Shown here piece after piece: positions 25,803-36,420 of a DNA stretch of 64,000 nucleotides. The notes under the pieces were generated by a model, which saw only the letters and a list, made by a program, of their open reading frames with translations, was not told the origin of the DNA and ran no database searches. The DNA lies in the NCBI GenBank assembly GCA_023955335.1, contig JAGSGF010000011.1, forward strand, positions 1 to 64,000, written 5' to 3'. A program made the translations under genes and the position numbers. The DNA is from Yoonia sp. Lineage in GTDB: Bacteria; Pseudomonadota; Alphaproteobacteria; Rhodobacterales; Rhodobacteraceae. Numbering within the stretch: the stretch's first letter is position 1; every line of letters begins with the position of its first letter.

Positions 25803-26615
25803 TTAGACCGTATAGGTCGGGTGGAATTTTCCTGAAGGTGACAGCGTGAAAATCTCGGCACCATTTGCCGTAATACCAATTGAATGCTCGAACTGTGCAG
25901 ACAGCGATTTGTCACGGGTCACAGCCGTCCAATCATCCGCCAAAACCTTGGTCTCTGGACGGCCCAGATTGATCATCGGCTCAATGGTGAAAAACATGCC
26001 TTCTTCCAGCACGGACCCGGTACCCGCACGACCATAGTGCAAAACATTGGGCGGCGAATGGAACACGCGGCCCAGGCCGTGGCCGCAAAAATCGCGCACA
26101 ACAGACATGCGCTGGCTTTCGGCATAAACCTGAATGGCGTGACCAATATCGCCAAACGTATTGCCCGGCTTTGCAGCCGCAATCCCCATCATCAAAGCAT
26201 CGTGGGTCACTTGGATCAAACGCTCTGCCTTGCGGGACAGCTTGCCCGCGACATACATACGCGACGTGTCACCGAACCAGCTGTCAACAATAACCGTGAC
26301 GTCGATATTGACGATATCACCGTCCTTTAGCTGCTTTTCGCTTGGGATACCGTGACACACGACATGGTTAATCGAGATGCAGCTTGCATGCTGATAGCCC
26401 TTATAACCAATCGTGGCCGAGGTGGCGCCTGCATCATCAACCATCTGAGTGATCAAACGATCAATCTCGGCGGTGGTCTGCCCGACAAAAACATGCGCTG
26501 CAATATCGTCCAAAATTTGCGCGGCCAAACGACCAGCAACATTCATGCCAGCGAAATCACTCGCTTCATAAATGCGGATACCATCCTTGGTGACACGGCC
26601 ATTGTTCGTCTGCAC
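25803..26615 (-). CDS. map: Type I methionine aminopeptidase
   Basis: This 270-residue pita-bread-fold metallopeptidase removes the N-terminal methionine from nascent proteins. Recognisable sites are the His in NHVVCHGIP, the metal ligands in DIVNIDVTVIVDSWFGDTSRM, the catalytic His in CGHGLGRVFHSPP and Glu in FTIEPMIN, and the last ligand in QFEHSIGI. It converges with rsmD with only 6 bp between the stops. Confidence 0.95.
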   Translation of the reverse strand: MQTNNGRVTKDGIRIYEASDFAGMNVAGRLAAQILDDIAAHVFVGQTTAEIDRLITQMVDDAGATSATIGYKGYQHASCISINHVVCHGIPSEKQLKDGDIVNIDVTVIVDSWFGDTSRMYVAGKLSRKAERLIQVTHDALMMGIAAAKPGNTFGDIGHAIQVYAESQRMSVVRDFCGHGLGRVFHSPPNVLHYGRAGTGSVLEEGMFFTIEPMINLGRPETKVLADDWTAVTRDKSLSAQFEHSIGITANGAEIFTLSPSGKFHPTYTV

Positions 26616-26663
26616 AGCAAAATTCCTTTATCTACTTGGGCCACCACATAGGACAAACCTCAT

Positions 26664-26700
26664 CAAAAAACCACCCTCCCCACTTTGGTTTTCAAATATC
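26664..26700 (-). repeat. GC-rich intergenic element, copy A (possible sfsA terminator)
   Basis: The plus-strand text AAAACCACCCTCCCCACTTT then GGTTTTCAAATATC resembles 46788-46829. Read on the minus strand, AAAACCA and TGGTTTTTT can pair and end in U, so it may terminate sfsA. Confidence 0.4.
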
Positions 26701-27405
26701 TCCGCGATCCCAAACAAACGGCACCGGACGGCGCAATGTGACGCCTTTCGGATCAATCGCGCAATCATAGGCCAGCACCTGCACACCGGCCTTTGTGGCA
26801 CGCGCAAAGGCCGCAGCGTATGCGGGGTCGATGTCTGCGGCCAATGTGAGTGCCGCGCAATCGGTCCGTTGCACCATGTAAAACATCACAGCGCGGTGCC
26901 CTTGGGTAACCATCTGGGTCAAGGCCGCAAGATGTTTCGCGCCACGGGCAGTCACACTGTCCGGAAACTCGGCCAGTCCGGTCGTGCGGGACAGGGTGAC
27001 GCTTTTCACCTCGACATAGGTATCCACTGGTCCACTGAGCAGAAAATCAATGCGACTTTTGTCGGCATATTTTACCTCTGGCCTCACAATCCCATAAGGC
27101 GGCAAGCCCTCAATCTGATGGGCCAGTAGCGCAGGGCCAACCACACGGTTCGGCACGCCTGTATCAACCCCAACAAAATGCCCGTCATCCTGTTCAATCA
27201 AACGCCAGCCATATTTTAACTTTTTGCGTGGATCATCATTCGGTTCTAGCCAGATTTTGATGCCTTCATCTGCCATGCCCATCATTGACCCAGGGTTGGG
27301 GCAATGGGCGACAGCTTTAGATCCATCGGACAAACGGACATCCGCAAGGAACCGTTTGTAGCGGCGGATCAAACGCGCGGGGATAAGGGGCGTGGCAAAT
27401 TCCAT
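26692..27405 (-). CDS. sfsA: DNA/RNA nuclease SfsA
   Basis: This 237-residue SfsA protein has an OB-fold N-terminal part (PARLIRRYKRFLADVRL, AHCPNPGSM) and a nuclease-like C-terminal core (VRPEVKYADKSRIDFLLSG, YVEVKSVTLSR, FPDSVTARGAKHL). E. coli SfsA was named from sugar-fermentation stimulation and binds or cuts nucleic acid. Start 27405 (MEFATPLIPARL) matches the family; the longer open frame is ignored. It is divergent from the molybdopterin-binding gene. Confidence 0.93.
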   Translation of the reverse strand: MEFATPLIPARLIRRYKRFLADVRLSDGSKAVAHCPNPGSMMGMADEGIKIWLEPNDDPRKKLKYGWRLIEQDDGHFVGVDTGVPNRVVGPALLAHQIEGLPPYGIVRPEVKYADKSRIDFLLSGPVDTYVEVKSVTLSRTTGLAEFPDSVTARGAKHLAALTQMVTQGHRAVMFYMVQRTDCAALTLAADIDPAYAAAFARATKAGVQVLAYDCAIDPKGVTLRRPVPFVWDRGDI

Positions 27406-27447
27406 ACCGCGACCTATAACCAGTTCAACGCAACAGGAGAAACACCA

Positions 27448-28167
27448 ATGACGAACCCCACTGCAGCTATGCTTGTGATCGGCGATGAAATCCTGTCGGG
27501 GCGGACGCGCGATGCGAACATGCACCATCTTGCGGGGCAACTGACCAAAGCAGGGATCGACCTGACCGAAATACGGATCGTGTCCGACGACGCGCCCGCA
27601 ATCGTGGCCGCAGTTAAGGCGCTGTCGGGCCGCTACAGCCATGTATTCACATCAGGCGGGATCGGGCCAACGCATGATGACATCACCGCCGATTGCATCG
27701 CAGCCGCATTTGATGCGCATATCGACGTGCGCGACGATGCGCGGGCGTTGCTGCAAGCGCATTACGACAAAAGCGGACAAGAGCTAAACACTGCGCGTCT
27801 GCGCATGGCGCGCATCCCTGACGGTGCAGTCCTGATCGACAACCCAGTCAGCACTGCACCAGGATTTAGTTTGCAAAACGTGCACGTTATGGCAGGTGTG
27901 CCGTCCGTGTTCCAAGCAATGGTCGCGTCAATCCTTCCGACACTAACAGGCGGCGAGCCGTTGCTGTCACAGACCCTGCGCGTCGTACGCGGCGAAGGGG
28001 ATATTGCAGGGCCGCTTGGTGACTTTGCAAACCGCTACCCTGATCTGTCCGTTGGGTCCTACCCGTTTCAGAAAGACGGCGTTTACGGCGCAAACCTTGT
28101 GGTGCGCGGCAAAGACGTAAACGCATTAGACGCCGCTATGGCGGAACTTGCTCGGGTTTTTGCATGA
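27448..28167 (+). CDS. Competence/damage-inducible (CinA-type) molybdopterin-binding domain protein
   Basis: This 239-residue protein is a stand-alone MoCF/CinA N-terminal domain. It has the start AAMLVIGDEILSGRTRDAN and FTSGGIGPTHDDITADCIAAAF. It lacks the C-terminal nicotinamide-mononucleotide deamidase domain of full CinA. ATG 27448 follows CAGGAGA. It is first in a tightly overlapping four-gene run with GNAT, a peroxidase-related enzyme and an OmpA-like protein. Confidence 0.9.
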   Translation: MTNPTAAMLVIGDEILSGRTRDANMHHLAGQLTKAGIDLTEIRIVSDDAPAIVAAVKALSGRYSHVFTSGGIGPTHDDITADCIAAAFDAHIDVRDDARALLQAHYDKSGQELNTARLRMARIPDGAVLIDNPVSTAPGFSLQNVHVMAGVPSVFQAMVASILPTLTGGEPLLSQTLRVVRGEGDIAGPLGDFANRYPDLSVGSYPFQKDGVYGANLVVRGKDVNALDAAMAELARVFA

Positions 28168-28892
28168 CACAGCCGTCGGTTCATACGCTTTATGATGTGA
28201 TTGATCAGACGTGGCCTGCCGCCAAGATATGGACAGATGGCCCATTCACCCTGCGCCTCGGGGATGGTGGCGGCAGTCGGGTCAGTGCGGCAACACTCGA
28301 CGGGGATGCGACGGGTAAAGACATCGCGCAGGCCGAAAAAGCCATGCAAGATATCGGCCAACCCGCCCTATTCATGCTCAAAGACGGGCAAGGTGGTTTT
28401 GATGCGCAACTCGATGCTGCGGGTTATGTGATCAAAGATCCGGTCAGCCTTTATATTGCGCCAATCGCGACCCTGACCCAAGACCGCCCTCCGCATATAA
28501 CCTGCTTTGCGGCATGGCCGCCACTGGCCGCGCAAACCGAAGTGTGGGCCAAAGGCGGCATCGGACCAGCGCGAATTGCGATCATGCACCGCGCGCTCGG
28601 GCCAAAAAGTACCTTTTTGGGGCGCGCAAACGACCGGCCCGTAGGGGCCGTCTATGCCGCGATCCACGACGGTGTTGCGATGTTGCACGCGCTAGAAATC
28701 GACCCTGCATTTCAACGGCAAGGCTTAGGACGGCACCTGACCCGTGCGGTCGCTATCTGGGCACAAAGCCAAGGCGCCAGCCACCTGTCGCTGATTACCA
28801 CAAAGGCAAATACCGGCGCGAATGCGCTCTACGCTTCCCTCGGGATGTCGGTTGTGGGACACTATCATTACCGTATCAAAACCAGTGAGTAG
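28164..28892 (+). CDS. GNAT family N-acetyltransferase
   Basis: This 242-residue protein has an acetyl-CoA-binding motif (FQRQGLGRHLTRA) and the downstream ANTGANALYASLGM stretch, both in the C-terminal half. The N-terminal half is a poorly conserved partner domain. The substrate is unknown. It overlaps its upstream neighbour by ATGA and shares one base with the next gene. Confidence 0.87.
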   Translation: MTQPSVHTLYDVIDQTWPAAKIWTDGPFTLRLGDGGGSRVSAATLDGDATGKDIAQAEKAMQDIGQPALFMLKDGQGGFDAQLDAAGYVIKDPVSLYIAPIATLTQDRPPHITCFAAWPPLAAQTEVWAKGGIGPARIAIMHRALGPKSTFLGRANDRPVGAVYAAIHDGVAMLHALEIDPAFQRQGLGRHLTRAVAIWAQSQGASHLSLITTKANTGANALYASLGMSVVGHYHYRIKTSE

Positions 28893-29464
28893 TGCCCGTG
28901 ACCAAAACACCCACCGCCCTTGACCTGCCAATGGTCGACCCGCTTCCTGACGCCACGCAAAAGTACTTTGATATTTGCACTGACAAGCTGGGTATGATCC
29001 CCAACGTCTTGCAAGCCTATGCGTTTGATATCGAAAAACTAAACGCGTTCACGGGGCTTTATAACGACGTCATGTTTGCGGCCTCTGGGCTTTCGAAACT
29101 GGAACGCGAGATGATCGCTGTAACGGTGTCGTCGATTAACAAATGCTTTTATTGCCTGACCGCCCATGGGGCAACTGTCCGGCAACTGTCCGGCGATCCG
29201 AAATTGGGCGAAGCGCTTGTGATGAACTGGCGGGTCGCTGATTTAGACGCACGCCAACATGCCATGCTGCAATTCGCAGAACTCATGACCGTAAATTCGG
29301 CCAGCATCACAGAAACCGACCGCGACGCATTGCGCCAAGTTGGGTTTAGCGACCGCGACATTTGGGACATTGCTGCGACTGCCAGTTTTTACAACATGAC
29401 CAATCGTATGGCGTCAGCCACCGACATGCGCCCCAACGATGAATATCACGCGCTCGCACGATGA
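28892..29464 (+). CDS. Peroxidase-related (AhpD-like) enzyme
   Basis: This 190-residue protein belongs to the AhpD/carboxymuconolactone-decarboxylase superfamily. It has the redox CxxC and following His (NKCFYCLTAHGATVRQL), matching the 'uncharacterised peroxidase-related enzyme' family, which likely handles peroxides with its paired cysteines. Start could be GTG 28892 (overlapping the GNAT stop) or GTG 28898; neither has a strong ribosome site. Confidence 0.87.
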   Translation: MPVTKTPTALDLPMVDPLPDATQKYFDICTDKLGMIPNVLQAYAFDIEKLNAFTGLYNDVMFAASGLSKLEREMIAVTVSSINKCFYCLTAHGATVRQLSGDPKLGEALVMNWRVADLDARQHAMLQFAELMTVNSASITETDRDALRQVGFSDRDIWDIAATASFYNMTNRMASATDMRPNDEYHALAR

Positions 29465-30387
29465 TCCGCTGGGGGCTGGCCATTGTCTGCGCGATATCGG
29501 CGACATCTGCGGTGGGGCAAAACCTGAGCTTTCCCAGCAACGCCACGGTGACCCGCGAGATCACGCGCGCCGTCGACAGCTATGCCATGCCGATTGGCCC
29601 TTGGTCCGATGGGGTTTTACCCGATGAAACGGCGGAAGGGCAGTTCACCCAACAGGCGTGGACAATCACGGCCACAGGCTTGACGACATTGCAATTGATC
29701 CGGCCCTTGCGTGACCAACTGCGCAACGACGGGTTTGACATTGTTTACGAGTGCAGGGATAAAGACTGCGGCGGGTTCGATTTTCGGTTCCAGACCGACG
29801 TGCTGCCGCCACCCGAGATGCAAGTCAATTTGGGCGACTTCCGGTATCTGGCAGCCCGTAAAGCTGACGGAACTGAATTGGTCAGCATTCTTGTAAGCCG
29901 GTCTGCACGGGCTGGATTTGTCCAAGTTACCCGCGTTGGCCCAACCACCACAACGGTTGCCTCGGCCGATGCAGAACCATTGCGCAGTGAGGCGACGCCC
30001 CTGCCAACCAGCGATTTCGGCGAAGCCCTGACGCAAACAGGCCGCGCTGTGCTTTTTGGCCTCGAATTCGAAACGGGGTCATCGCAATTGGGCGCAAGGT
30101 CGTTCGATACGCTGCAAGCGCTAGCAGATTTCTTAGCCGCGCAACCCGACCTGCAAGTGGCACTTGTGGGACACACGGACTCTTCTGGGTCACTTGACGG
30201 AAATATCGCGCTGTCCAAACGGCGGGCAAGATCCGTACTAGAACGACTGGTATCCGACTATGGGGTCAGCCGGTCGCAACTTGACGCACATGGCATGGGA
30301 TACCTTGCCCCTGTCGCATCAAATTTGACCCAAGACGGCCGCACTGCGAACCGGCGGGTTGAGGTGATTATAACCACCACCAATTAG
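29461..30387 (+). CDS. OmpA-family outer-membrane/periplasmic protein
   Basis: This 308-residue protein has a signal peptide (MIRWGLAIVCAISATSAVGQ) and a C-terminal OmpA peptidoglycan-binding domain (about 195-300) with VALVGHTDSSGSLDGN, LSKRRARSVL and TAEDGRTANRRVEV-like (QDGRTANRRVEV). The middle region contains an ECRDKDC cysteine pair. It anchors the outer membrane to the cell wall. It is coupled to the preceding gene and its stop overlaps the stop of the convergent diguanylate cyclase. Confidence 0.9.
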   Translation: MIRWGLAIVCAISATSAVGQNLSFPSNATVTREITRAVDSYAMPIGPWSDGVLPDETAEGQFTQQAWTITATGLTTLQLIRPLRDQLRNDGFDIVYECRDKDCGGFDFRFQTDVLPPPEMQVNLGDFRYLAARKADGTELVSILVSRSARAGFVQVTRVGPTTTTVASADAEPLRSEATPLPTSDFGEALTQTGRAVLFGLEFETGSSQLGARSFDTLQALADFLAAQPDLQVALVGHTDSSGSLDGNIALSKRRARSVLERLVSDYGVSRSQLDAHGMGYLAPVASNLTQDGRTANRRVEVIITTTN

Positions 30388-31136
30388 GCCGCGTTTTCGT
30401 CAGATTTGTCCATAGGCTCCCAAACAACCATACGCGCGCGGCCCTGTGCCTTGGCGCGATAAAGTGCCTCATCTGCGCGGATCAAATGCACATCGAGCGA
30501 AATACCCGGCGCAATCTCAGCAGCCCCCATAGACAGTGTAACAGACAAGTGCGGGCCATTATCGACAGCCCGGAACGGGATCGGCTGGCCAATCCGCCAC
30601 CCGATGACACGCGCTTCATGCAGCGTCGCGCTCGACAAAAGAACCGCGAATTCCTCGCCGCCAATGCGTCCAGCGACATCACTTGGGCGCAGATTCCATT
30701 TCAACCGATGGGCAATTTCAGTCAAGCATCGATCACCAACGGCGTGCCCCCATTTGTCATTGATCTGCTTAAAGTGATCCGCATCAAGCAAAAGAAGGAC
30801 GCCAGCGCTTCCTCCATCAAGCCGCTTTTGCGCAAGTTGCAAAAATGTGCGTCGATTATTTAGGCCTGTTAGGCCGTCCTTGCGCGAAAGTAGGGACAAA
30901 TGACGCTGCAAGCGCAGCTGAGATGTCGTGATCACAGTGAACCCAACAACAAACGGCGTGCTGACGACGATTGCTTGCGTGGCGTGAAATGCGATCGTGC
31001 GTTCAAACATGCCGTCAACAACGAGTATGAAACCAAGGTTACCGGCCACGACAAGACACAGTATGACGGCTGCTACAGCGGCAGCGCTAACCAAACTTTG
31101 TGGGGCAAGAAGCCGAAATATTTTGTTCAATTGCAC
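30384..31136 (-). CDS. Membrane-bound diguanylate cyclase (GGDEF)
   Basis: This 250-residue protein has two N-terminal membrane helices (about 13-37 and 45-65) and a GGDEF domain with the active-site motif GGEEF (GRIGGEEFAVLLSS) and DADHFKQINDKWGHAVGD. It is predicted to make cyclic-di-GMP. I see no RxxD inhibitory site immediately upstream of the active site. There is no EAL domain. It is a single-gene unit with a free promoter region at 31137-31190. Confidence 0.9.
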   Translation of the reverse strand: MQLNKIFRLLAPQSLVSAAAVAAVILCLVVAGNLGFILVVDGMFERTIAFHATQAIVVSTPFVVGFTVITTSQLRLQRHLSLLSRKDGLTGLNNRRTFLQLAQKRLDGGSAGVLLLLDADHFKQINDKWGHAVGDRCLTEIAHRLKWNLRPSDVAGRIGGEEFAVLLSSATLHEARVIGWRIGQPIPFRAVDNGPHLSVTLSMGAAEIAPGISLDVHLIRADEALYRAKAQGRARMVVWEPMDKSDENAA

Positions 31137-31193
31137 TACCTCGTCGCTTCACTCTAGAGACGAGGTGTTGAAAACACTTTAATACGCGCAACG

Positions 31194-31228
31194 AAAAAAG
31201 CGCGGCCACCAATTACTTGGGGCCGCGC
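31194..31228 (-). terminator. Terminator of the LysR gene
   Basis: An 8-bp GCGCGGCC/GGCCGCGC stem (31200-31207 and 31221-31228) is followed on the minus strand by a U run from AAAAAA at 31194-31199. Confidence 0.85.
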
Positions 31229-31260
31229 CTGTCAGGTGTTTACCACCATCGGGAATTCGT

Positions 31261-32169
31261 TCAGGGCCAGACGTCGGGGCCTTTGTCAGCAAGCGTGTGG
31301 ACCAGGTAATCAATAAAAGCGCGGACCTTTGGCTGCGTAAACCGACCCGGCGGGTACACCGCATAGATGCCTTGGGTCTCGACCGGTAGATCAGGGATCG
31401 CCACTTCAACCAGCCCTTGGGCCATTGCATCTGCATAAAGGAAGCTTGGCAAATACGCGATACCAAGGCCGCCGACACAGGCGTTCAGCAATGATTGACC
31501 ATCATTCACCGTCAGCCAACCAGCTGTACGGACCTGCCGCTTTTCAACCGAAGGTGCGGTCAGCTTCCAAACAGCCGAATTGGAATTATTGGAATAATGC
31601 AACAGTTTATGATCGTTCAGATCGTCGATCTTTTCAGGGCGACCGTATTGTTCGAAATAAGCAGGGCTTGCGATCATCCGCTTGGTCGTCTCGGTCAACT
31701 TGCGGGCTTTCAATGTGCTGTCTTCCAGCTCACCGATACGCACTGCCATATCGAACCCTTCAGAGATCAGCTCAACATAGCGGTTATTCAAGACCATATT
31801 GACCGTGATGTCAGGGAATTCAGATAGGAAGTCACCCAAGACGGGGGACAAGTGGTTCACCCCGAAATCCGTGGCAACTGATATGCGTAACAATCCTGAT
31901 GGCGCGGACTGCATGGATGTGACCAACGCGTCAGCCTCTCCTGCGTCATTTAGAACGCGCCTTGCACGGTCATAATAGGCCAAACCAATCTCGGTCGGGC
32001 TTACACGGCGTGTCGTGCGGTTCAATAGACGCGCACCAAGGCGGGCCTCTAGGGACGACACGTGCTTCGAAACTGCGGATTTTGAAATCCCCATTTTCTT
32101 GGCCGCATCGGTAAATCCACCTTGGTCCACAACTGTGGCAAAGGCTTCCATTTCGGTGAGGCGATCCAT
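31261..32169 (-). CDS. LysR-family transcriptional regulator
   Basis: This 302-residue regulator has an N-terminal helix-turn-helix (MEAFATVVDQGGFTDAAKKM, then GISKSAVSKHVSSLEARLG) and a C-terminal substrate-binding domain in the CrgA/DsdC-like subgroup. It starts 303 bp downstream of the 2,4-dienoyl-CoA reductase stop, on the same strand, and is probably its own unit. The effector and targets are not visible from the context. Confidence 0.92.
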   Translation of the reverse strand: MDRLTEMEAFATVVDQGGFTDAAKKMGISKSAVSKHVSSLEARLGARLLNRTTRRVSPTEIGLAYYDRARRVLNDAGEADALVTSMQSAPSGLLRISVATDFGVNHLSPVLGDFLSEFPDITVNMVLNNRYVELISEGFDMAVRIGELEDSTLKARKLTETTKRMIASPAYFEQYGRPEKIDDLNDHKLLHYSNNSNSAVWKLTAPSVEKRQVRTAGWLTVNDGQSLLNACVGGLGIAYLPSFLYADAMAQGLVEVAIPDLPVETQGIYAVYPPGRFTQPKVRAFIDYLVHTLADKGPDVWP

Positions 32170-32472
32170 GCTCGCTCCTGTGATTAGTCATATCTGCTGG
32201 AGACATGTTTGGACGCCAATTTAGGCACGAATGCGTCGGTGCCGCGACAATAGGGGGGTTTTGTCGCGAACTGGTGAATGCAGGGAAACGACTGCGCACA
32301 GTGTGAAAACAGCTTACGCTCGGCACATACCCCATATTTTATTGGGAATTCATGACATCTCTATGCAGAGCAACCCGAGGCGCGCGGTGTGCCCACCGCC
32401 GCTTTCGCTGGATTTTCGAAACATTCGATCAGCAAAGATGGCACCGGATACCTCTTTGCAAAATCGGGCACC
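32170..32472. other. Gap between LysR promoter side and fadH stop
   Basis: About 300 bases with no supported gene. It must hold the LysR promoter on the minus strand. A small GCGGTG/CACCGC hairpin near 32383-32400 lacks a U run. I saw no tRNA, repeat or clear operator. Confidence 0.5.
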
Positions 32473-34515
<2,043 letters not shown>

Positions 34516-34571
34516 TCATTTACACAATGGCCACACGCGGGTGGTCACGTCACCCGGAACGCCACGTCAGA

Positions 34572-34940
34572 CTATGCCGTTTCGACGCAGTGACGGCGAA
34601 ATGCACTTTTGAGCATGTCCAACTCTTCGCGCAGCAATGCCATCTCTTCACGGATATCTTCGGCCAAGGCCTCACCAGCAAGCAAGGTAAAACTGTTCAG
34701 GGTCTCTCCGCTTTCGACAGCAGAAATCACAAACGTTTGCACACCGTCGGATAAAAGATGCGCGGGAATGGGCACCTGCGCGACCCAGTCATCTGATTGG
34801 GCGGCTTTCTTAACCAGCGCACCATCCACCTGTTCGCCCTGATGGGTAACTACAATTTGTGGCGGCACATCGTTGACGCCTGCAAAGATGCCTTCCCAAA
34901 CGCCAGCGATCATGCGGGTCTTAGTCAATGTGATGGTCAT
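34572..34940 (-). CDS. Conserved hypothetical protein
   Basis: This 122-residue protein has no signal peptide or membrane segment. It is predicted beta-rich at the start (MTITLTKTRMIAGVWEGIFA), with a C-terminal helix rich in Glu/Leu (EDIREEMALLREELDMLKSA). I do not recognise a function. It lies 13 bp after the DUF6478 gene on the same strand, so the two probably form an operon. Confidence 0.7.
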   Translation of the reverse strand: MTITLTKTRMIAGVWEGIFAGVNDVPPQIVVTHQGEQVDGALVKKAAQSDDWVAQVPIPAHLLSDGVQTFVISAVESGETLNSFTLLAGEALAEDIREEMALLREELDMLKSAFRRHCVETA

Positions 34941-34953
34941 ACCGATAGGCTCC

Positions 34954-35726
34954 TTAAATTTCAGCGCGAGGATAGCGGCAGAATGTGATGTCGCGGATCG
35001 TAACTTGGTTCATCTCCGGGCTTTCAAAGATCAAATCCAGCCACATCCGCTCAATGCGCTTTTCGTTCAGCTCGGAATAGCCCAAATCAAATTCGACCAT
35101 GCAATCCTCTTGACCAAGAGGCAGTTCAAGCACCAGCTGTTCGGTGTTGGGGCCGTGTTTAATATTCAAACGGGCGAAAACCTCGATCGGCTTTTCAACC
35201 TCCATGATCGTGTTCACGCGAACGATATGGCGGCGCTGCAATCCTTCACATGCGCTTTCCGGGGCATCGATCACCACAGACAGAAAGCTGCCGTCAAACC
35301 GGAATACATCCATGCGGAGCGCAAATGGGGCCAGATCGGCCTCGCGGGTATTGCGTATTTGGCGCAACGTCAGTTCCGAGATTTTGCAATCGTGGAAAAC
35401 TGTGACCTCTTCGCCGACATCCGTCTTGGATGGGACCGCCGACATGCCCTTGTGGGCCAACGGGCCACGCCACAAACGCGGACGCCATGACCACTCGGTC
35501 CACCCGGACGGGAAAAAGCATTGGACCCGATCCGCGGCAACGCGAGCCGGTTGTCGGCCACATGCATCAGCTCATCAACATGGGCGCGGATTTGGCGGGC
35601 CCGGTGGCGTTGGTTACGCAAGACATCCAGATCGGCAAATGTCGCATCGCGCGCAGCAGCTGCCCAGCGCGTAATCGCGCCATACTGCAACAAGCGCACA
35701 ATCAAATTTTCACGTTTTTGCGCCAT
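34954..35726 (-). pseudogene. DUF6478 family protein, interrupted by a one-base deletion
   Basis: Two frames together give one complete protein. From 35726, MAQKRENLIVRLLQYGAITR runs to SNAFSRPGG in one frame; from about 35497, EWSWRPRLWRGPLAHKG runs to the stop at 34954 in another. Rhodobacteraceae DUF6478 proteins read straight through this point (SNAFPRPHGTDWAWRPELW-like). The total span is 773 bp, one base short of 258 codons. The missing base falls in GGTGGACCGAG (35491-35504, minus strand), a likely C-run. It is either a real frameshift or a sequencing error. The function of the family is unknown. Confidence 0.85.
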
Positions 35727-35810
35727 CGCGATATTTCATCCTTGGTCAATCAAGCCGGAAACCAGCCTCACACCCTATGTGCCAAACTGTTGACGAAAAG
35801 GAAACAATTG

Positions 35811-36413
35811 TTAGTTATCCATCGGCGAATTGGCTGCGATCAACGCATTGATGGACTGATCCAACAAGGCCTCACCGTTCTGCGCTAACAGCGGAGCGGC
35901 ATCAAAGCCACGCACCGACACCGTCACCAAACGGTCGCCCAAATCAACAAAGCTACGCCATTCAGCGTTTTGCGCACCGTCAATAACAACGGCGGCATTG
36001 TCGGTGAAATAGACGGACACGCGGGCATCATCCCGAATGACCGTATTGACGGTCACAGTCTTGGCATCGCCACCACGCGCCAAAATCGTCGGGCCAGAAG
36101 CCCCCCCAAGCACGGCGGCAAATCCAGCTGGATCGCTATGAACAATCGCAGATCCACTTTCGCCAACCTGCACGGTTATAATCGCGCTTACGGCTGCAGC
36201 TACGTTGTTAGCACCCAAAGTCACGCAAGGCGCAAAAATCGCGAAACCCCGATTTGGGCGAGAGGCGGCCGGATCGGCGCAATACCCCGTGGGGCCAACA
36301 GCCGTGACAGCCCCGCCAAACATGGCAAGCTGCGCGACAGGTGCCCCACCGAGAAAACCGCCTGCACAACCAGCAAGGGCCAGTATAGCCCCTGCAAGTG
36401 TTAAGCGCATCAT
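35811..36413 (-). CDS. Putative lipoprotein of unknown function
   Basis: This 200-residue protein has a lipoprotein signal (MMRLTLAGAILALAGC; lipobox LAGC) followed by a small-residue-rich stretch. The rest is predicted beta-rich and has two more cysteines (TGYCADP, FAPCVTLG). I do not recognise the family. It starts 8 bp after the ilvD stop on the same strand; ATG 36413 and 36410 are equally possible. Probably co-transcribed with ilvD. Confidence 0.75.
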   Translation of the reverse strand: MMRLTLAGAILALAGCAGGFLGGAPVAQLAMFGGAVTAVGPTGYCADPAASRPNRGFAIFAPCVTLGANNVAAAVSAIITVQVGESGSAIVHSDPAGFAAVLGGASGPTILARGGDAKTVTVNTVIRDDARVSVYFTDNAAVVIDGAQNAEWRSFVDLGDRLVTVSVRGFDAAPLLAQNGEALLDQSINALIAANSPMDN

Positions 36414-36420
36414 CACTGGA

